Below, piece after piece: positions 1-8,066 of a stretch of 24,843 bases of DNA. A program made the position numbers and the translations under genes. Position 1 is the first letter of the stretch, and each line of letters opens with the position of its first letter. Location: the NCBI GenBank assembly GCA_009918225.1, contig RGEP01000006.1, positions 1 to 24,843 on the forward strand, in the 5' to 3' direction. The stretch is from Betaproteobacteria bacterium (GTDB taxonomy: Bacteria > Pseudomonadota > Gammaproteobacteria > Burkholderiales > Burkholderiaceae_C). Below the pieces are notes generated by a model, which worked only from the letters and a program-made list of their open reading frames with translations, was not told where the DNA came from and made no database searches.

Positions 1-1161
1 GCCGACGAGCCCACCACCGCCCTGGATGTGACCATTCAGCGCCAGATCCTGGAGCTCGTCGGCAAGCTCAAGAACAAGATGAAGATGAGCGTGCTGTTCA
101 TCAGCCACGACCTGGGCGTGGTCGGTGAAATCGCCGACCATGTGGTGGTGATGCGCAACGGCATCGTGCGCGAGCAGGGTCCCGTGGCGCGCATCTTCAG
201 CGCGCCGCAAGACGACTACACCAAGGCCTTGCTGGCCTGCCGCCCCAGCCTGACCGAGAACCCTGCGCGGCTGATGGTGATCGACGAGCACATCGCAGCC
301 ACCAAGGCTGCTGCCGAAGGGCGCGAAGCCGCCAGCGCCCGCGTGGCCAAGGCCAAAGACCCGAATGCCCCCGTGGTGCTGGAGGTGAAGTCGCTCTTCA
401 AGAGCTTCTACCTCAAGCAAGGCCTGTTCGGCACCCGCGAATTCAAGGCGGTGCAGAACGTCAACTTCAAGCTGCGCAAGGGACACACCTTGGGCGTGGT
501 GGGCGAGTCGGGCTCGGGCAAGACCACCATGGGGCTGACCCTGCTGCGCTTGCACGAGCCCACGGGTGGCGAGGTGATCTTTGACGGCAAGAACCTGCTG
601 ACCCTGTCGGCCCAGGAACGCCAAACCATGCGCCGGCGCATCCAGGTGGTCTTCCAAAATCCCTATGCCAGCCTGAACCCCCGCTTCACCATCGGCCAGA
701 CCTTGGTGGAGCCCATGGAGATCCACGGCATTGGCAACAGCACCGAAGAACGCGAACAGGTGGCGCGCGAGCTGCTGCAGAAGGTGGGCCTGGACGACCG
801 CGCCTTCGGCAAGTACCCGCACGAGTTCTCGGGTGGCCAGCGCCAGCGCATCGCCATCGCGCGTTGCCTGACCCTCAAGCCCGAGGTGCTGGTGCTGGAC
901 GAGGCTGTTTCGGCGCTGGACGTGAGCGTGCAGGCCCAGGTGCTCAACCTGCTCAAAGACCTGCAAGACGAGTTCGGCCTGAGCTATGTCTTCATCAGCC
1001 ACGACCTGGCCGTGGTGCGCTTCATCTCCGACGAGGTGTTGGTGATGAAGGACGGCGTCGTGGTCGAACAGGCCAGTGCCGAGGAAATCCTGCACCACCC
1101 CCGCGAGGACTACACCAAGCGACTGCTGGGCGCCATCCCGCGCGGCTACCAAGCAGCCTGA
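1..1161 (+). CDS. Peptide-type ABC transporter, fused double ATP-binding protein (5' partial)
   Basis: Energises import of oligopeptides or related solutes (Dpp/Opp, YejF or GsiA class) at the inner membrane. The reading frame is open from base 1 and begins inside the first ABC domain, at the Walker B/D-loop residues ADEPTTALD, followed by the H-loop FISHDLG. A linker follows, then a second complete ABC domain: Walker A GESGSGKTT (bases 502-528), Q-loop VVFQNP, signature FSGGQRQR (826-849), Walker B LVLDEAVSALD and H-loop FISHDLAVV. Two fused ATPase domains with a peptide-type C-terminal region (EDYTKRLLGAIP) fit the YejF/GsiA arrangement of about 540-620 residues, so roughly 200 N-terminal residues lie left of the window. 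The permease and binding-protein genes are presumably upstream. The exact substrate cannot be told from the ATPase. Confidence 0.9.
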   Translation, partial: ADEPTTALDVTIQRQILELVGKLKNKMKMSVLFISHDLGVVGEIADHVVVMRNGIVREQGPVARIFSAPQDDYTKALLACRPSLTENPARLMVIDEHIAATKAAAEGREAASARVAKAKDPNAPVVLEVKSLFKSFYLKQGLFGTREFKAVQNVNFKLRKGHTLGVVGESGSGKTTMGLTLLRLHEPTGGEVIFDGKNLLTLSAQERQTMRRRIQVVFQNPYASLNPRFTIGQTLVEPMEIHGIGNSTEEREQVARELLQKVGLDDRAFGKYPHEFSGGQRQRIAIARCLTLKPEVLVLDEAVSALDVSVQAQVLNLLKDLQDEFGLSYVFISHDLAVVRFISDEVLVMKDGVVVEQASAEEILHHPREDYTKRLLGAIPRGYQAA

Positions 1162-1183
1162 GCCTGATCGCCGAACGCAAGCC

Positions 1184-1804
1184 ATGACGCTGGCGACTTG
1201 GCTTGCGTTCTTCGCGGCATCGTGGGCGATCAGCATCTCGCCGGGTGCCGGCGCTTTGGCGGCGATGACCTCAGGCCTGAACCACGGCCTCAAGCGCGGC
1301 CTTTTGACGGTGCCTGGGCTGATCCTGGGCATCTGGACCCAGCTGCTGATCGTGGGGGTGGGCTTGGGCGCTTTGGTCGCGGCGTCCACCACCGCCTTCG
1401 AGTGGGTGCGCTGGAGTGGCGTGGCCTACCTTGTTTACCTGGGGATCCAGCAGTGGCGCATGCCGCCGCGCGACTGGGCCGCCGCTGAAAGCGCCGTTCA
1501 TCGCAGCACCTGGACCATGGTCACCAGCGCCTGGGCCCTCAACGCCGTCAATCCCAAAGGCACGGTGTTCTTCTTGGCCGTGGTGCCGCAGTTCTTGGAC
1601 CTTGCGCAGCCCCTGCTGCCCCAGTACCTCATCATCGGCCTGACGCTGAGCTTCACGGACCTGGTGGTGATGACGGGCTACACCGCCCTGGCCGCGCGTG
1701 TGCTGCGCGCCCTGAGGTCACCGCAGCAGCAGCGGCTGCTCAACCAGCTCTTCGGCGGCCTCTTTGTGTTGGCCGGCCTGATGCTGGCGCTGTTTCAACG
1801 CTGA
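1184..1804 (+). CDS. LysE/RhtB family amino-acid exporter
   Basis: A 206-residue inner-membrane protein of the LysE/RhtB translocator family, which exports amino acids and small metabolites. It shows the family pattern: an N-terminal hydrophobic segment ending in SPGAGALAAM (canonical SPGP region, here with Ala), a conserved GLKRGL loop, hydrophobic segments around residues 40-65 and 70-85, the central motif NPKGTVFFLAVVPQF, and two C-terminal hydrophobic segments. Length matches the family (about 200-210). I chose the ATG at 1184 because the protein then begins directly with the first membrane segment; the frame is open further upstream but overlaps the ABC gene. It starts 22 bases after the ATPase stop and may be co-transcribed with it. 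Substrate unknown. Confidence 0.9.
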   Translation: MTLATWLAFFAASWAISISPGAGALAAMTSGLNHGLKRGLLTVPGLILGIWTQLLIVGVGLGALVAASTTAFEWVRWSGVAYLVYLGIQQWRMPPRDWAAAESAVHRSTWTMVTSAWALNAVNPKGTVFFLAVVPQFLDLAQPLLPQYLIIGLTLSFTDLVVMTGYTALAARVLRALRSPQQQRLLNQLFGGLFVLAGLMLALFQR

Positions 1805-1840
1805 AGTCCACCGCCCTCTTTCAAGGTCCACACCATCGCC

Positions 1841-2206
1841 ATGCTCCACCGCACCACCCCCCTGCTGCGCAGCTTCAACGAAGCCCAGGCCCGCGCCTTC
1901 TACCTCGACTACCTGGGGTTTCGCGTTTTGTTCGAACACCGCTTCCACGAGGGTGCGCCGCTGTACATGGGCATCGTTCGCGACCAATGCGAGTTGCACC
2001 TGTCTGAACACCATGGCGATGCCTGCCCCGGCAGCTCCATGCGAATCGCGGTAAGCGACGTGGATGCCCTGTGTGCCGAGTTGCGCGCCAAACCCTATGC
2101 GCACGCACGGCCAGAGGTCCAGGAGATGCCCTGGGGCACGCGCGACTTCACGGTCACCGACCCCTTTGGCAACCGGCTGACCTTCACGACCGCCGTGAGC
2201 ACCTGA
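1841..2206 (+). CDS. VOC/glyoxalase-bleomycin resistance superfamily protein
   Basis: A 121-residue single-module protein of the vicinal oxygen chelate (VOC) fold. Typical marks are the N-terminal strand plus helix ending in FYLDYLGFRVLFEHRF, the middle strand ELHLSEH, an internal repeat beginning MRIAVSDVDAL, and the terminal MPWGTRDFTVTDPFGNRLTF, which is the standard closing strand pair (family pattern D-P-x-G-N-x-L-x-F). Family members include glyoxalases, dioxygenases and antibiotic-binding proteins; the sequence resembles the small bleomycin-resistance/ABM type more than true glyoxalase I, but no substrate can be assigned. It begins 36 bases after the LysE gene and may be in the same transcript. 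Confidence 0.85.
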   Translation: MLHRTTPLLRSFNEAQARAFYLDYLGFRVLFEHRFHEGAPLYMGIVRDQCELHLSEHHGDACPGSSMRIAVSDVDALCAELRAKPYAHARPEVQEMPWGTRDFTVTDPFGNRLTFTTAVST

Positions 2207-2292
2207 GAACTATTGCGCAGCGCACGACTCTGAAGCTGCAAGCCCCCGGGTCCTGTTGCGCGACCCGCCTCCACCACCAGCCCACCCCATCG

Positions 2293-3042
2293 ATGATCCC
2301 CAACAGCGACCGCCCAGCTGCCCCACCCACCGCCAGCGCCACTCGGGCTGTGGCCCTGGGTTTGGCCGTGGGTGCAGCGCTGTGTGTCTCGCTGTTGGCG
2401 GGCTGCGCCACCACGCCGCCGCTGGCTGCCGACGGCTGGCAGCAGCAAACCCTGCCGGGCAAGCCCAACACCCACTACCGCTGGACCCAAAAAGAAGGCC
2501 GCACCGCGCTGCAAGCCGATTCACAGCAGTCCGCCAGCCTGTGGCGAAAGCGGCTTGATCCGGCCGAGCCCGCACCCCAGCAGGTGCGCTTTTCCTGGTG
2601 GGTGCAGGACCTGATTCCCCAAGCCTCGGTGGCGCAAGCCCACCTTGAAGATTCGCCTGCACGGGTGGTGTTCGGCTTTGACGGCGACCGCCAGCGCCTG
2701 TCCGCGCGCAACCGCAACCTCTTCGATCTGGCTGAAACCCTGACAGGTGAGGCCCCGCCCTTTGCCACGCTGATGTACGTGTGGGACCCGGCCCTGCCGG
2801 TGGGCACGGTGGTGGTGAACCCGCGCACCGACCGCATCCGCAAGATCGTGGTGGATTCAGGCCCGCAGCACCTGCGCAGCTGGCGGGACCATCAACGCAA
2901 TCTGGCCGAAGACTTCCGCCGCGCCTTCAATGAAGAACCCGGCGCCCTGGTGTCGGTGGCCGTGATGAGCGACAGCGACAACACCAAGAGCCAGGCTCGC
3001 AGCTGGTTTGGGCCTGTGCAGTGGGGCGTGGCCAAGCCCTGA
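2293..3042 (+). CDS. DUF3047-like lipoprotein
   Basis: A 249-residue predicted lipoprotein of unknown function. With the ATG at 2293 the protein has a hydrophobic stretch (about residues 19-34) and a lipobox LLAGC, giving a lipidated Cys38 after cleavage. The frame stays open upstream to 2071, but an upstream start would place a non-hydrophobic extension before the signal and overlap the VOC gene, so I reject it. The body (WRKRLDPAEPAPQQVRFSWW; VFGFDGDR; LMYVWDPALPVGTVV; ISVAVMSDSDNT-like end) resembles the DUF3047 family of proteobacterial exported proteins. That assignment is from memory of the family pattern. It ends 87 bases from the convergent Bug receptor gene. No function is proposed. 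Confidence 0.8.
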   Translation: MIPNSDRPAAPPTASATRAVALGLAVGAALCVSLLAGCATTPPLAADGWQQQTLPGKPNTHYRWTQKEGRTALQADSQQSASLWRKRLDPAEPAPQQVRFSWWVQDLIPQASVAQAHLEDSPARVVFGFDGDRQRLSARNRNLFDLAETLTGEAPPFATLMYVWDPALPVGTVVVNPRTDRIRKIVVDSGPQHLRSWRDHQRNLAEDFRRAFNEEPGALVSVAVMSDSDNTKSQARSWFGPVQWGVAKP

Positions 3043-3129
3043 AGCGCAGGGCCCGTGACTCAATCCGCAGCACCGCTGCCCGCAACCGCATCGCCCGAGC
3101 CCGCCGGGGTAGGCCCGAGCGCCCTGGGC

Positions 3130-4158
3130 TTACTGCGCGATTTCGATCTTCGCTTCCCGAATCACCCGGGCCCACTTCGCCGTTTCCACCTTGGTGCGTT
3201 CGGCCAGTGCTGAAGGCGGCCCCGGCTCGGTGATGAAGCCGATGTTGGCAAAGCGTTCCTGCACATCGCGCGCAGCGGCGCCGGCATTGAAGGCAGCGTT
3301 GAGCCGCGTGATCAGCTCCGTCGGTGTGCCCGCAGGGGCAAAGGCCGCGAAGTAGGCGATCAGCTCGTAGTCCTTCATCCCCAAGGCTTCGTTCACGGTG
3401 GGCAGGTCGGGCACAGCAGCCGAGCGCTTCATCGAGGTCACCGCCAGGCCCTTGATCTTGCCCGCACGCACCTGCGGCACCGTCACGGCAAAGTCGGCGG
3501 TGAACATCATCACCTGACCGCCGATGAGGTTGGTCATCGCATCAGGCCCACTCTTGAAGGGAATGTTGGTCATCTTGATGCCGGCCATGCTGGCCAGCAT
3601 CTCAGAAGACACGAGCTGCGAGGTGCTGGCGCTGGCAAAGGTGATGTGCCCGGGCGGCTTGCTCTTGGCCAGGTCCACCAGGTCTTTCAGGGTGCGCACC
3701 GGCACGTCGTTGTTCACCGCCACGATCAGCGGCACCTGCCCCAAATACGCCACCGGCGCAAAGGCCGTGTCTTGGTCGTAGGGCAGGCTCTTGACCAAGG
3801 ACTTCAGCGCCGCATTGGTGCTGTTGGTGCCGATCAACAAGGTGTAACCGTCAGGCGCGGCCTTGGCCACTTCAGCTGCACCCAGCATGCCATTGGCGCC
3901 CGGGCGGTTTTCCACCACCACCGTGGCGCCCAATGACTCGCCCACCTTCTGCCCGAAGGCACGGGCCACTTGGTCGGTGGCGCTGCCCGCGGCAAAGGGC
4001 ACGACAAAGCGAATGGGCTTGCCGCCCGGCCAGGCGGTCTGCGCCTGCACCAAGCCAGGCGCCAGCCCCAGTGGAGCCGACAAGGCCACCAGGGCCAACA
4101 GCGTCCAGCCGCGGCGCTGTAGGCCGCGCAGGCCAAGGCGGTGAAGGGCTCTATTCAT
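3130..4158 (-). CDS. Bug (TctC-like) tripartite tricarboxylate transporter substrate-binding protein 1
   Basis: A 342-residue periplasmic solute receptor of the Bug/TctC family, which is greatly expanded in Burkholderiales and binds carboxylates and other small organic molecules. It has an N-terminal signal peptide (basic start, hydrophobic core about residues 18-36, cleavage near VQAQ). The family hallmarks follow: WPGGKPIRFVVPFAAGSATD, VVVENRPGANGMLGAAEVAKA, PDGYTLL, FAPVAYLG, IPFKSGPDAM-NLIGGQV and FAPAGTPTELI near the C-terminus. Length is typical (about 320-340). It lies 56 bases downstream of the second Bug gene on the same strand, so the two may share a transcript. No tctA/tctB membrane genes are present, so it is an orphan receptor. 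Ligand unknown. Confidence 0.93.
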   Translation of the reverse strand: MNRALHRLGLRGLQRRGWTLLALVALSAPLGLAPGLVQAQTAWPGGKPIRFVVPFAAGSATDQVARAFGQKVGESLGATVVVENRPGANGMLGAAEVAKAAPDGYTLLIGTNSTNAALKSLVKSLPYDQDTAFAPVAYLGQVPLIVAVNNDVPVRTLKDLVDLAKSKPPGHITFASASTSQLVSSEMLASMAGIKMTNIPFKSGPDAMTNLIGGQVMMFTADFAVTVPQVRAGKIKGLAVTSMKRSAAVPDLPTVNEALGMKDYELIAYFAAFAPAGTPTELITRLNAAFNAGAAARDVQERFANIGFITEPGPPSALAERTKVETAKWARVIREAKIEIAQ

Positions 4159-4214
4159 GGGTCGTGTCTCTCCAAAGCATGGCAGGTTGATCGTCCTCGG
4201 CGCTCACAAAGGCG

Positions 4215-5186
4215 TCAGCTGGGCTTGGCCAGCCCCAGCTTTTCAACCAAAGCCTTCTCACGCCGGAAGGTCTCTTCCGCAAAACGCAGGTACTGCTGCG
4301 GGTTCATGTGCATGAGGGCTTGGTCGTAACGCGCCAGGACTTCCACATGGGAGGGCTGCTCCATGGCCTGTTTGAACACATCGTGGATGCGCTGCACCAA
4401 GGCCGGGTCCATCCCCTTGGGCCCGGCAAGGCCATAGGGCGAGGCCTGCACCAGGGGAATGCCCAACTCCGTGAGGGTGGGCACGTCGGGGAACTTGGGC
4501 AGGCGCTGCGCGCCCCAGGTGTTGAGCACCCGCAGCCGCCCACTGGCCACATGGGGCGCAAAGCCGGTGGAGTCTGCCGCCGCCATGATCTGCCCGCCCA
4601 GGATGGCCTGCATCAGGTCGGCGCTGCCCTTGAAGGGAATGTGGTTGAGCTCCACGCCCACGCGCTGCGCAATGTCTTCCATGGTCAGGTGCGGGCTGGT
4701 GAGCACCCCGGTCGACCCATAGGACAGGCGGCCCGGGTTGGCTTTGGCGTAGGCCACAAAGTCGGCCCAGGTCTTGATGGGCGAATCGGTGGGCACCACC
4801 AAGCCAAAGGCATAGCCGGTCACGCCGATGATGTAGCTCAGGTCCTTGAGCGGGTCCCAGCTCATCTTCTGGGTGTAGGGCATGCGAAACACGCCCAGTG
4901 GCACCTGGGCCAGGGTGTGGCCATCGGGCCGGGACTGTTGCATTTGCTGCGCCGGCAGTGTGCCGCCGGCACCGGGCCGGTTTTCCACCACCACGGTTTG
5001 TCCCAAGAGGCGAGAGGCGTTCTCGGCCAGCACCCGCATGGTGATGTCGGTGGGCCCACCGGCGGGAAAGGCGATCATCAGCTTGATGGCTTGGCTGGGC
5101 CAAGCACCCTGTGCGCGAACAGCGGCAGAAAGAGGTCCCAACAAGCTGGCAGCAGCTGCTTGAACCAGGACGCGGCGTCGAATCAT
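4215..5186 (-). CDS. Bug (TctC-like) substrate-binding protein 2
   Basis: A second periplasmic Bug receptor, 323 residues from the ATG at 5186. I chose this start because it gives a signal peptide (MIRRRVLVQAAAASLLG..., with a twin-arginine-like RRR) cleaved near VRAQG. The frame is open to 5294 but that extension is not signal-like. Family marks are WPSQAIKLMIAFPAGGPTDITMRVLAE (read in parts), VVVENRPGAGGTLPAQQMQQ, PDGHTLAQVPLGVFRMPY, IPFKGSADLMQAILGGQIMAAADSTG (in parts) and LAGPKGMDPALVQRI. It differs clearly from the receptor downstream, so the two probably bind different ligands. It is divergent from a third Bug gene across a 119-base gap. No membrane components are nearby. Confidence 0.93.
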   Translation of the reverse strand: MIRRRVLVQAAAASLLGPLSAAVRAQGAWPSQAIKLMIAFPAGGPTDITMRVLAENASRLLGQTVVVENRPGAGGTLPAQQMQQSRPDGHTLAQVPLGVFRMPYTQKMSWDPLKDLSYIIGVTGYAFGLVVPTDSPIKTWADFVAYAKANPGRLSYGSTGVLTSPHLTMEDIAQRVGVELNHIPFKGSADLMQAILGGQIMAAADSTGFAPHVASGRLRVLNTWGAQRLPKFPDVPTLTELGIPLVQASPYGLAGPKGMDPALVQRIHDVFKQAMEQPSHVEVLARYDQALMHMNPQQYLRFAEETFRREKALVEKLGLAKPS

Positions 5187-5305
5187 GGCGTACTCCGAAC
5201 CTAAACCCGTGAAAACCCCGTGAGGATCGTCCCGGTGTGAAGTCCCTGCAACTCGGGCTTGCCCTGCCTTCTGGGGCACACTTGGTCTTCTCATCCGGAG
5301 GTTCT
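5187..5305. promoter_or_regulatory. Divergent intergenic region between two Bug receptor genes
   Basis: 119 bases separate the starts of two oppositely oriented receptor genes, so promoters for both directions should lie here. I see no convincing -35/-10 pair by eye. A strong Shine-Dalgarno GGAGG at 5297-5301, five bases before the ATG at 5306, fixes the start of the rightward gene. Confidence 0.4.
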
Positions 5306-6328
5306 ATGCGTCCCATGCTCCAACGCCGCCGATGGCTGCTGGCCACGGCCAGCCTTCCCATCGCAGGCCTGCCGGCATTGCTGGCGGGCACGGCCCAGGC
5401 CCAAAGCAGCTGGCCCAGCAAGCCGGTGCGCATCGTGGTGCCCTTTGCCGCGGCCGGCACCACCGACATCCTGGCCCGTGCCATGGCACCTGAATTGCAG
5501 CGGGCCTTCGGCCAGGCCTTCGTGGTGGAGAACAAGCCCGGTGCAGGCGGCAATGTGGGCGCGGCTGACGTGGCCAAGTCGCCCAACGACGGCTACCACC
5601 TGCTCATGGGCACCGTGGGCACGCACGGCATCAATGCCGCGCTCTATCCCAAGCTGCCCTATGACCCCATCAAAGACTTTGTGCCCGTGACCCTGGTGGC
5701 CGGCGTGCCCAATGTGCTGGTGGTCAACCCGGCCATGGCCCAGCGCCACAACATCAACACCGTGGCCGACCTCATCCGCTATGCCAAGGCAAACCCGGGC
5801 AAGCTGAACATGGCCTCCAGCGGCAACGGCACCTCCATTCACCTGGCCGGCGAACTCTTCAAGAGCATGACCGGCACCTTCATGGTCCATTTCCCGTATC
5901 GAGGCTCGGGCCCGGCCCTCATCGACCTGATGGCCGGCAACACCGATGTCATGTTCGACAACCTGCCCTCATCGATCCCGCACATCCGCAGCGGCCGGCT
6001 CAAGGCCCTGGCCGTGACCAGCGCGGTGCGTTCGGCCGCCCTGCCCGACGTGCCCACGGTGGAAGAAGCCGGCGGAGCCGCCCTCAAAGGCTATGAAGCC
6101 TCGAGCTGGTTCGGCCTGCTGGCGCCTGCGGGCACGCCGATGGACGTCGTCAACCGCATCCAGCAAGAAGCCGCCAAGGCCATGGGCACCCCGGCCCTCA
6201 AGGAACGCCTGCAAGCCCAAGGGGCCATCCCAAGCGGCATGACCAGCGCCGAATTCGCCCGCCACATCGATGCCGAAACCCGCAAGTGGGCCCAGGTCGT
6301 GAAGGTCTCGGGCGCCACGGTGGATTGA
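5306..6328 (+). CDS. Bug (TctC-like) substrate-binding protein 3
   Basis: A third Bug receptor, 340 residues. The ATG at 5306 follows a clear GGAGG five bases upstream and opens a signal peptide (MRPMLQRRRWLLATASL..., cleaved near AQAQ). An upstream in-frame start at 5237 has no such context. Family landmarks: WPSKPVRIVVPFAAAGTTDI, VVENKPGAGGNVGAADVAKS, DGYHLLMGTVGTHGINAALY (in parts), LPYDPIKDFVPVTLVA, HFPYRGSGPALIDLMAGNTDVMFDN (in parts), LKALAVTS, LPDVPTVEEAG and WFGLLAPAGTPMDVV. These are closer to the family consensus than those of its two neighbours. Only 19 bases separate it from the M14 carboxypeptidase gene, so the two are probably co-expressed, which may hint at an amino-acid or peptide-derived ligand (inference). 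Confidence 0.94.
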   Translation: MRPMLQRRRWLLATASLPIAGLPALLAGTAQAQSSWPSKPVRIVVPFAAAGTTDILARAMAPELQRAFGQAFVVENKPGAGGNVGAADVAKSPNDGYHLLMGTVGTHGINAALYPKLPYDPIKDFVPVTLVAGVPNVLVVNPAMAQRHNINTVADLIRYAKANPGKLNMASSGNGTSIHLAGELFKSMTGTFMVHFPYRGSGPALIDLMAGNTDVMFDNLPSSIPHIRSGRLKALAVTSAVRSAALPDVPTVEEAGGAALKGYEASSWFGLLAPAGTPMDVVNRIQQEAAKAMGTPALKERLQAQGAIPSGMTSAEFARHIDAETRKWAQVVKVSGATVD

Positions 6329-6347
6329 ACGCTTCAGCCTCGCCTCT

Positions 6348-8057
6348 ATGTTTCGCCAACACTACCTCGACCACGCCGAACTCCTCGCACAAGTCCAGCA
6401 ATGGGCACAGGCCTATCCCGGCCTGGTGCACCTGTCCAGCCTGGGCACCAGCGCCCAAGGGCGCGACATTCCCCTCATCACCATCGGCCCAGACCCGCAG
6501 CGCATTCGCCCGGCGGTATGGGTGGACGGCAATATGCACGCCAGCGAGGTCTGCGGCTCCAGCGTGGCCTTGGCCATTGCCGAAGATGTGATCGGCATTC
6601 ACCAAGGCAAGAACGAAGCCGGTGGCAAGCCCCTGCCCGCCCACCTGGCACAGGCCATCCGCGAGAGCCTGTTCTACGTGGTGCCGCGCATCTCGCCCGA
6701 TGGCGCTGAAGCCGTGCTCAAGACCGGCCGCTATGTGCGATCCAGCCCGGTCAACGACCGCAGCAACCTGGGCCACGCCTATTGGAAACACCAGGACCTC
6801 AACGGGGACGGCAAGGCCGGCTACATGCGGGTTCAAGACCCGCACGGCGAATTGGTGGAGCTGCGGGGCCATGATGGGCAGCCCCTGAGCCCGCCGGTGA
6901 TGGTGCCGCGCCTGGCCGAAGACGAAGGCCCCTACTACAAGCTCTACCCCGAAGGCCTGATTGAGAACTTCGATGGTCGGCACATTCCTGGCCATCACTT
7001 CCTCAACGACAACCTCTACGACTTCAACCGCAACTTCCCCTACCACTGGGCACCCGAGCCGCAGCAAATGGGCGCGGGGCACTACCCCGGCAGCGCGCCG
7101 GAAACCCGAGCGGTGATGGACTTCGCCACGCGGCACCCGCACATCATGGTGTGGATGAACCTGCACACCTTCGGTGGCGTGCTGATCCGGCCGCTGGGCG
7201 ACAAGCCCGACTCGAAGATGAACCCCGGCGACCTGGCCATCTACCGCCAGGTTGAAGAGTGGATGACCGAGCACACCGGCTATGCCACGGTCAGCGGGTA
7301 CCACGAGTTCCTGTACGAGCCCGACAAGCCGCTGCACGGCGACCTGTCCGACTACGCCTACTACCAGCGCGGTGCCTTGGCCTATGTGGTCGAACTGTGG
7401 GACCTGTTCCATCAATTGGGCATTGAGCGCAAAAAGCCCTTTGTGGACCACTACAGCCGGCTCACCCGCGACGACCTGCGCAAGCTGCACGCCTTTGACC
7501 GCGAGCACAACGCCGGCCGCATCTTCAAGCCCTGGAAGAAGATTCAACACCCGCAAATCGGCGAGGTGGAGGTGGACGGCTACGACCCGCGCGTGGGCGT
7601 GTGGAACCCGCCCTATGAGCGCCTGGCCCAGACCTGCGAGCAGCAAAGCGCTGCGTTCCTGCGCGTGGCGGCGCTCACTCCGCGGCTGTCGCTGGAGGTG
7701 CTGTCGCAAACCCGCCAGGGCTCACTGACCCAAATCGAGCTCAAGCTCAGCAACCACGGCTACCTGGGCAGCGCAGGCCTGCCCTCCGCCTTGCAGCTGC
7801 CCTTGTCTGAACCCTTGCGCGCCAGCTGGGTCTGCACCGGCACCACCGTGGTGTCACCCGCGGAGTCCGTGCTGCAGTTGGGCCATCTGGAAGGCTGGGG
7901 CAACGGCCTGCATGGGGGCCCGGGCATCTTCGCGCCCTGGACCCGCGGCAACACCCACGAGCGCCGATTCATGCTGATGGTCGACGGCTCGGGCAGCATC
8001 ACCGTCACCGTGGGCAGCAGCCGCACCGGCGCGGTGAGCTGCGTGGTTCGCGTGTAG
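6348..8057 (+). CDS. M14 family zinc carboxypeptidase
   Basis: A 569-residue metallocarboxypeptidase, releasing C-terminal residues or acting on amide-linked amino-acid conjugates. All catalytic elements are visible: the zinc motif HASE (His64, Glu67) in GNMHASEVCG, third zinc ligand His273 in WMNLHTFGG, substrate-carboxylate motif DFNRNFP (Asn227, Arg228) and general base Glu349 in YVVELWD. The catalytic domain covers about residues 5-400. The remaining 170 residues form a separate C-terminal region, probably a beta-sandwich (inferred from its strand-like pattern). No signal peptide is visible, so the enzyme is probably cytoplasmic, unlike the secreted digestive-type members. It lies 19 bases after a Bug receptor gene and ends 9 bases from the convergent pyrF stop. 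Specificity cannot be read from sequence. Confidence 0.92.
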   Translation: MFRQHYLDHAELLAQVQQWAQAYPGLVHLSSLGTSAQGRDIPLITIGPDPQRIRPAVWVDGNMHASEVCGSSVALAIAEDVIGIHQGKNEAGGKPLPAHLAQAIRESLFYVVPRISPDGAEAVLKTGRYVRSSPVNDRSNLGHAYWKHQDLNGDGKAGYMRVQDPHGELVELRGHDGQPLSPPVMVPRLAEDEGPYYKLYPEGLIENFDGRHIPGHHFLNDNLYDFNRNFPYHWAPEPQQMGAGHYPGSAPETRAVMDFATRHPHIMVWMNLHTFGGVLIRPLGDKPDSKMNPGDLAIYRQVEEWMTEHTGYATVSGYHEFLYEPDKPLHGDLSDYAYYQRGALAYVVELWDLFHQLGIERKKPFVDHYSRLTRDDLRKLHAFDREHNAGRIFKPWKKIQHPQIGEVEVDGYDPRVGVWNPPYERLAQTCEQQSAAFLRVAALTPRLSLEVLSQTRQGSLTQIELKLSNHGYLGSAGLPSALQLPLSEPLRASWVCTGTTVVSPAESVLQLGHLEGWGNGLHGGPGIFAPWTRGNTHERRFMLMVDGSGSITVTVGSSRTGAVSCVVRV

Positions 8058-8066
8058 CGCTCGGCT

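Noticed and set aside
2071..2292. Upstream extension of the DUF3047-like lipoprotein
   Set aside because: The added residues overlap the VOC gene and would precede, and so spoil, a clear lipoprotein signal starting at 2293.
3043..3129. Rho-independent terminator between the DUF3047-like and Bug genes
   Set aside because: The only complementary segments (CAGGGC and GCCCTG) are about 70 bases apart and no T-run follows; too weak to call.
4258..5586. A 442-codon - strand open frame spanning the divergent Bug gap
   Set aside because: It crosses the gap and both receptor genes in the wrong frame; its apparent Bug-like start is the complement-side echo of low-complexity codons, and it has no signal peptide or consistent family order.
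6198..7709. A 503-codon - strand open frame opposite the M14 carboxypeptidase
   Set aside because: No recognisable domain, composition of a shadow frame, and the + strand frame has all zinc and catalytic residues.
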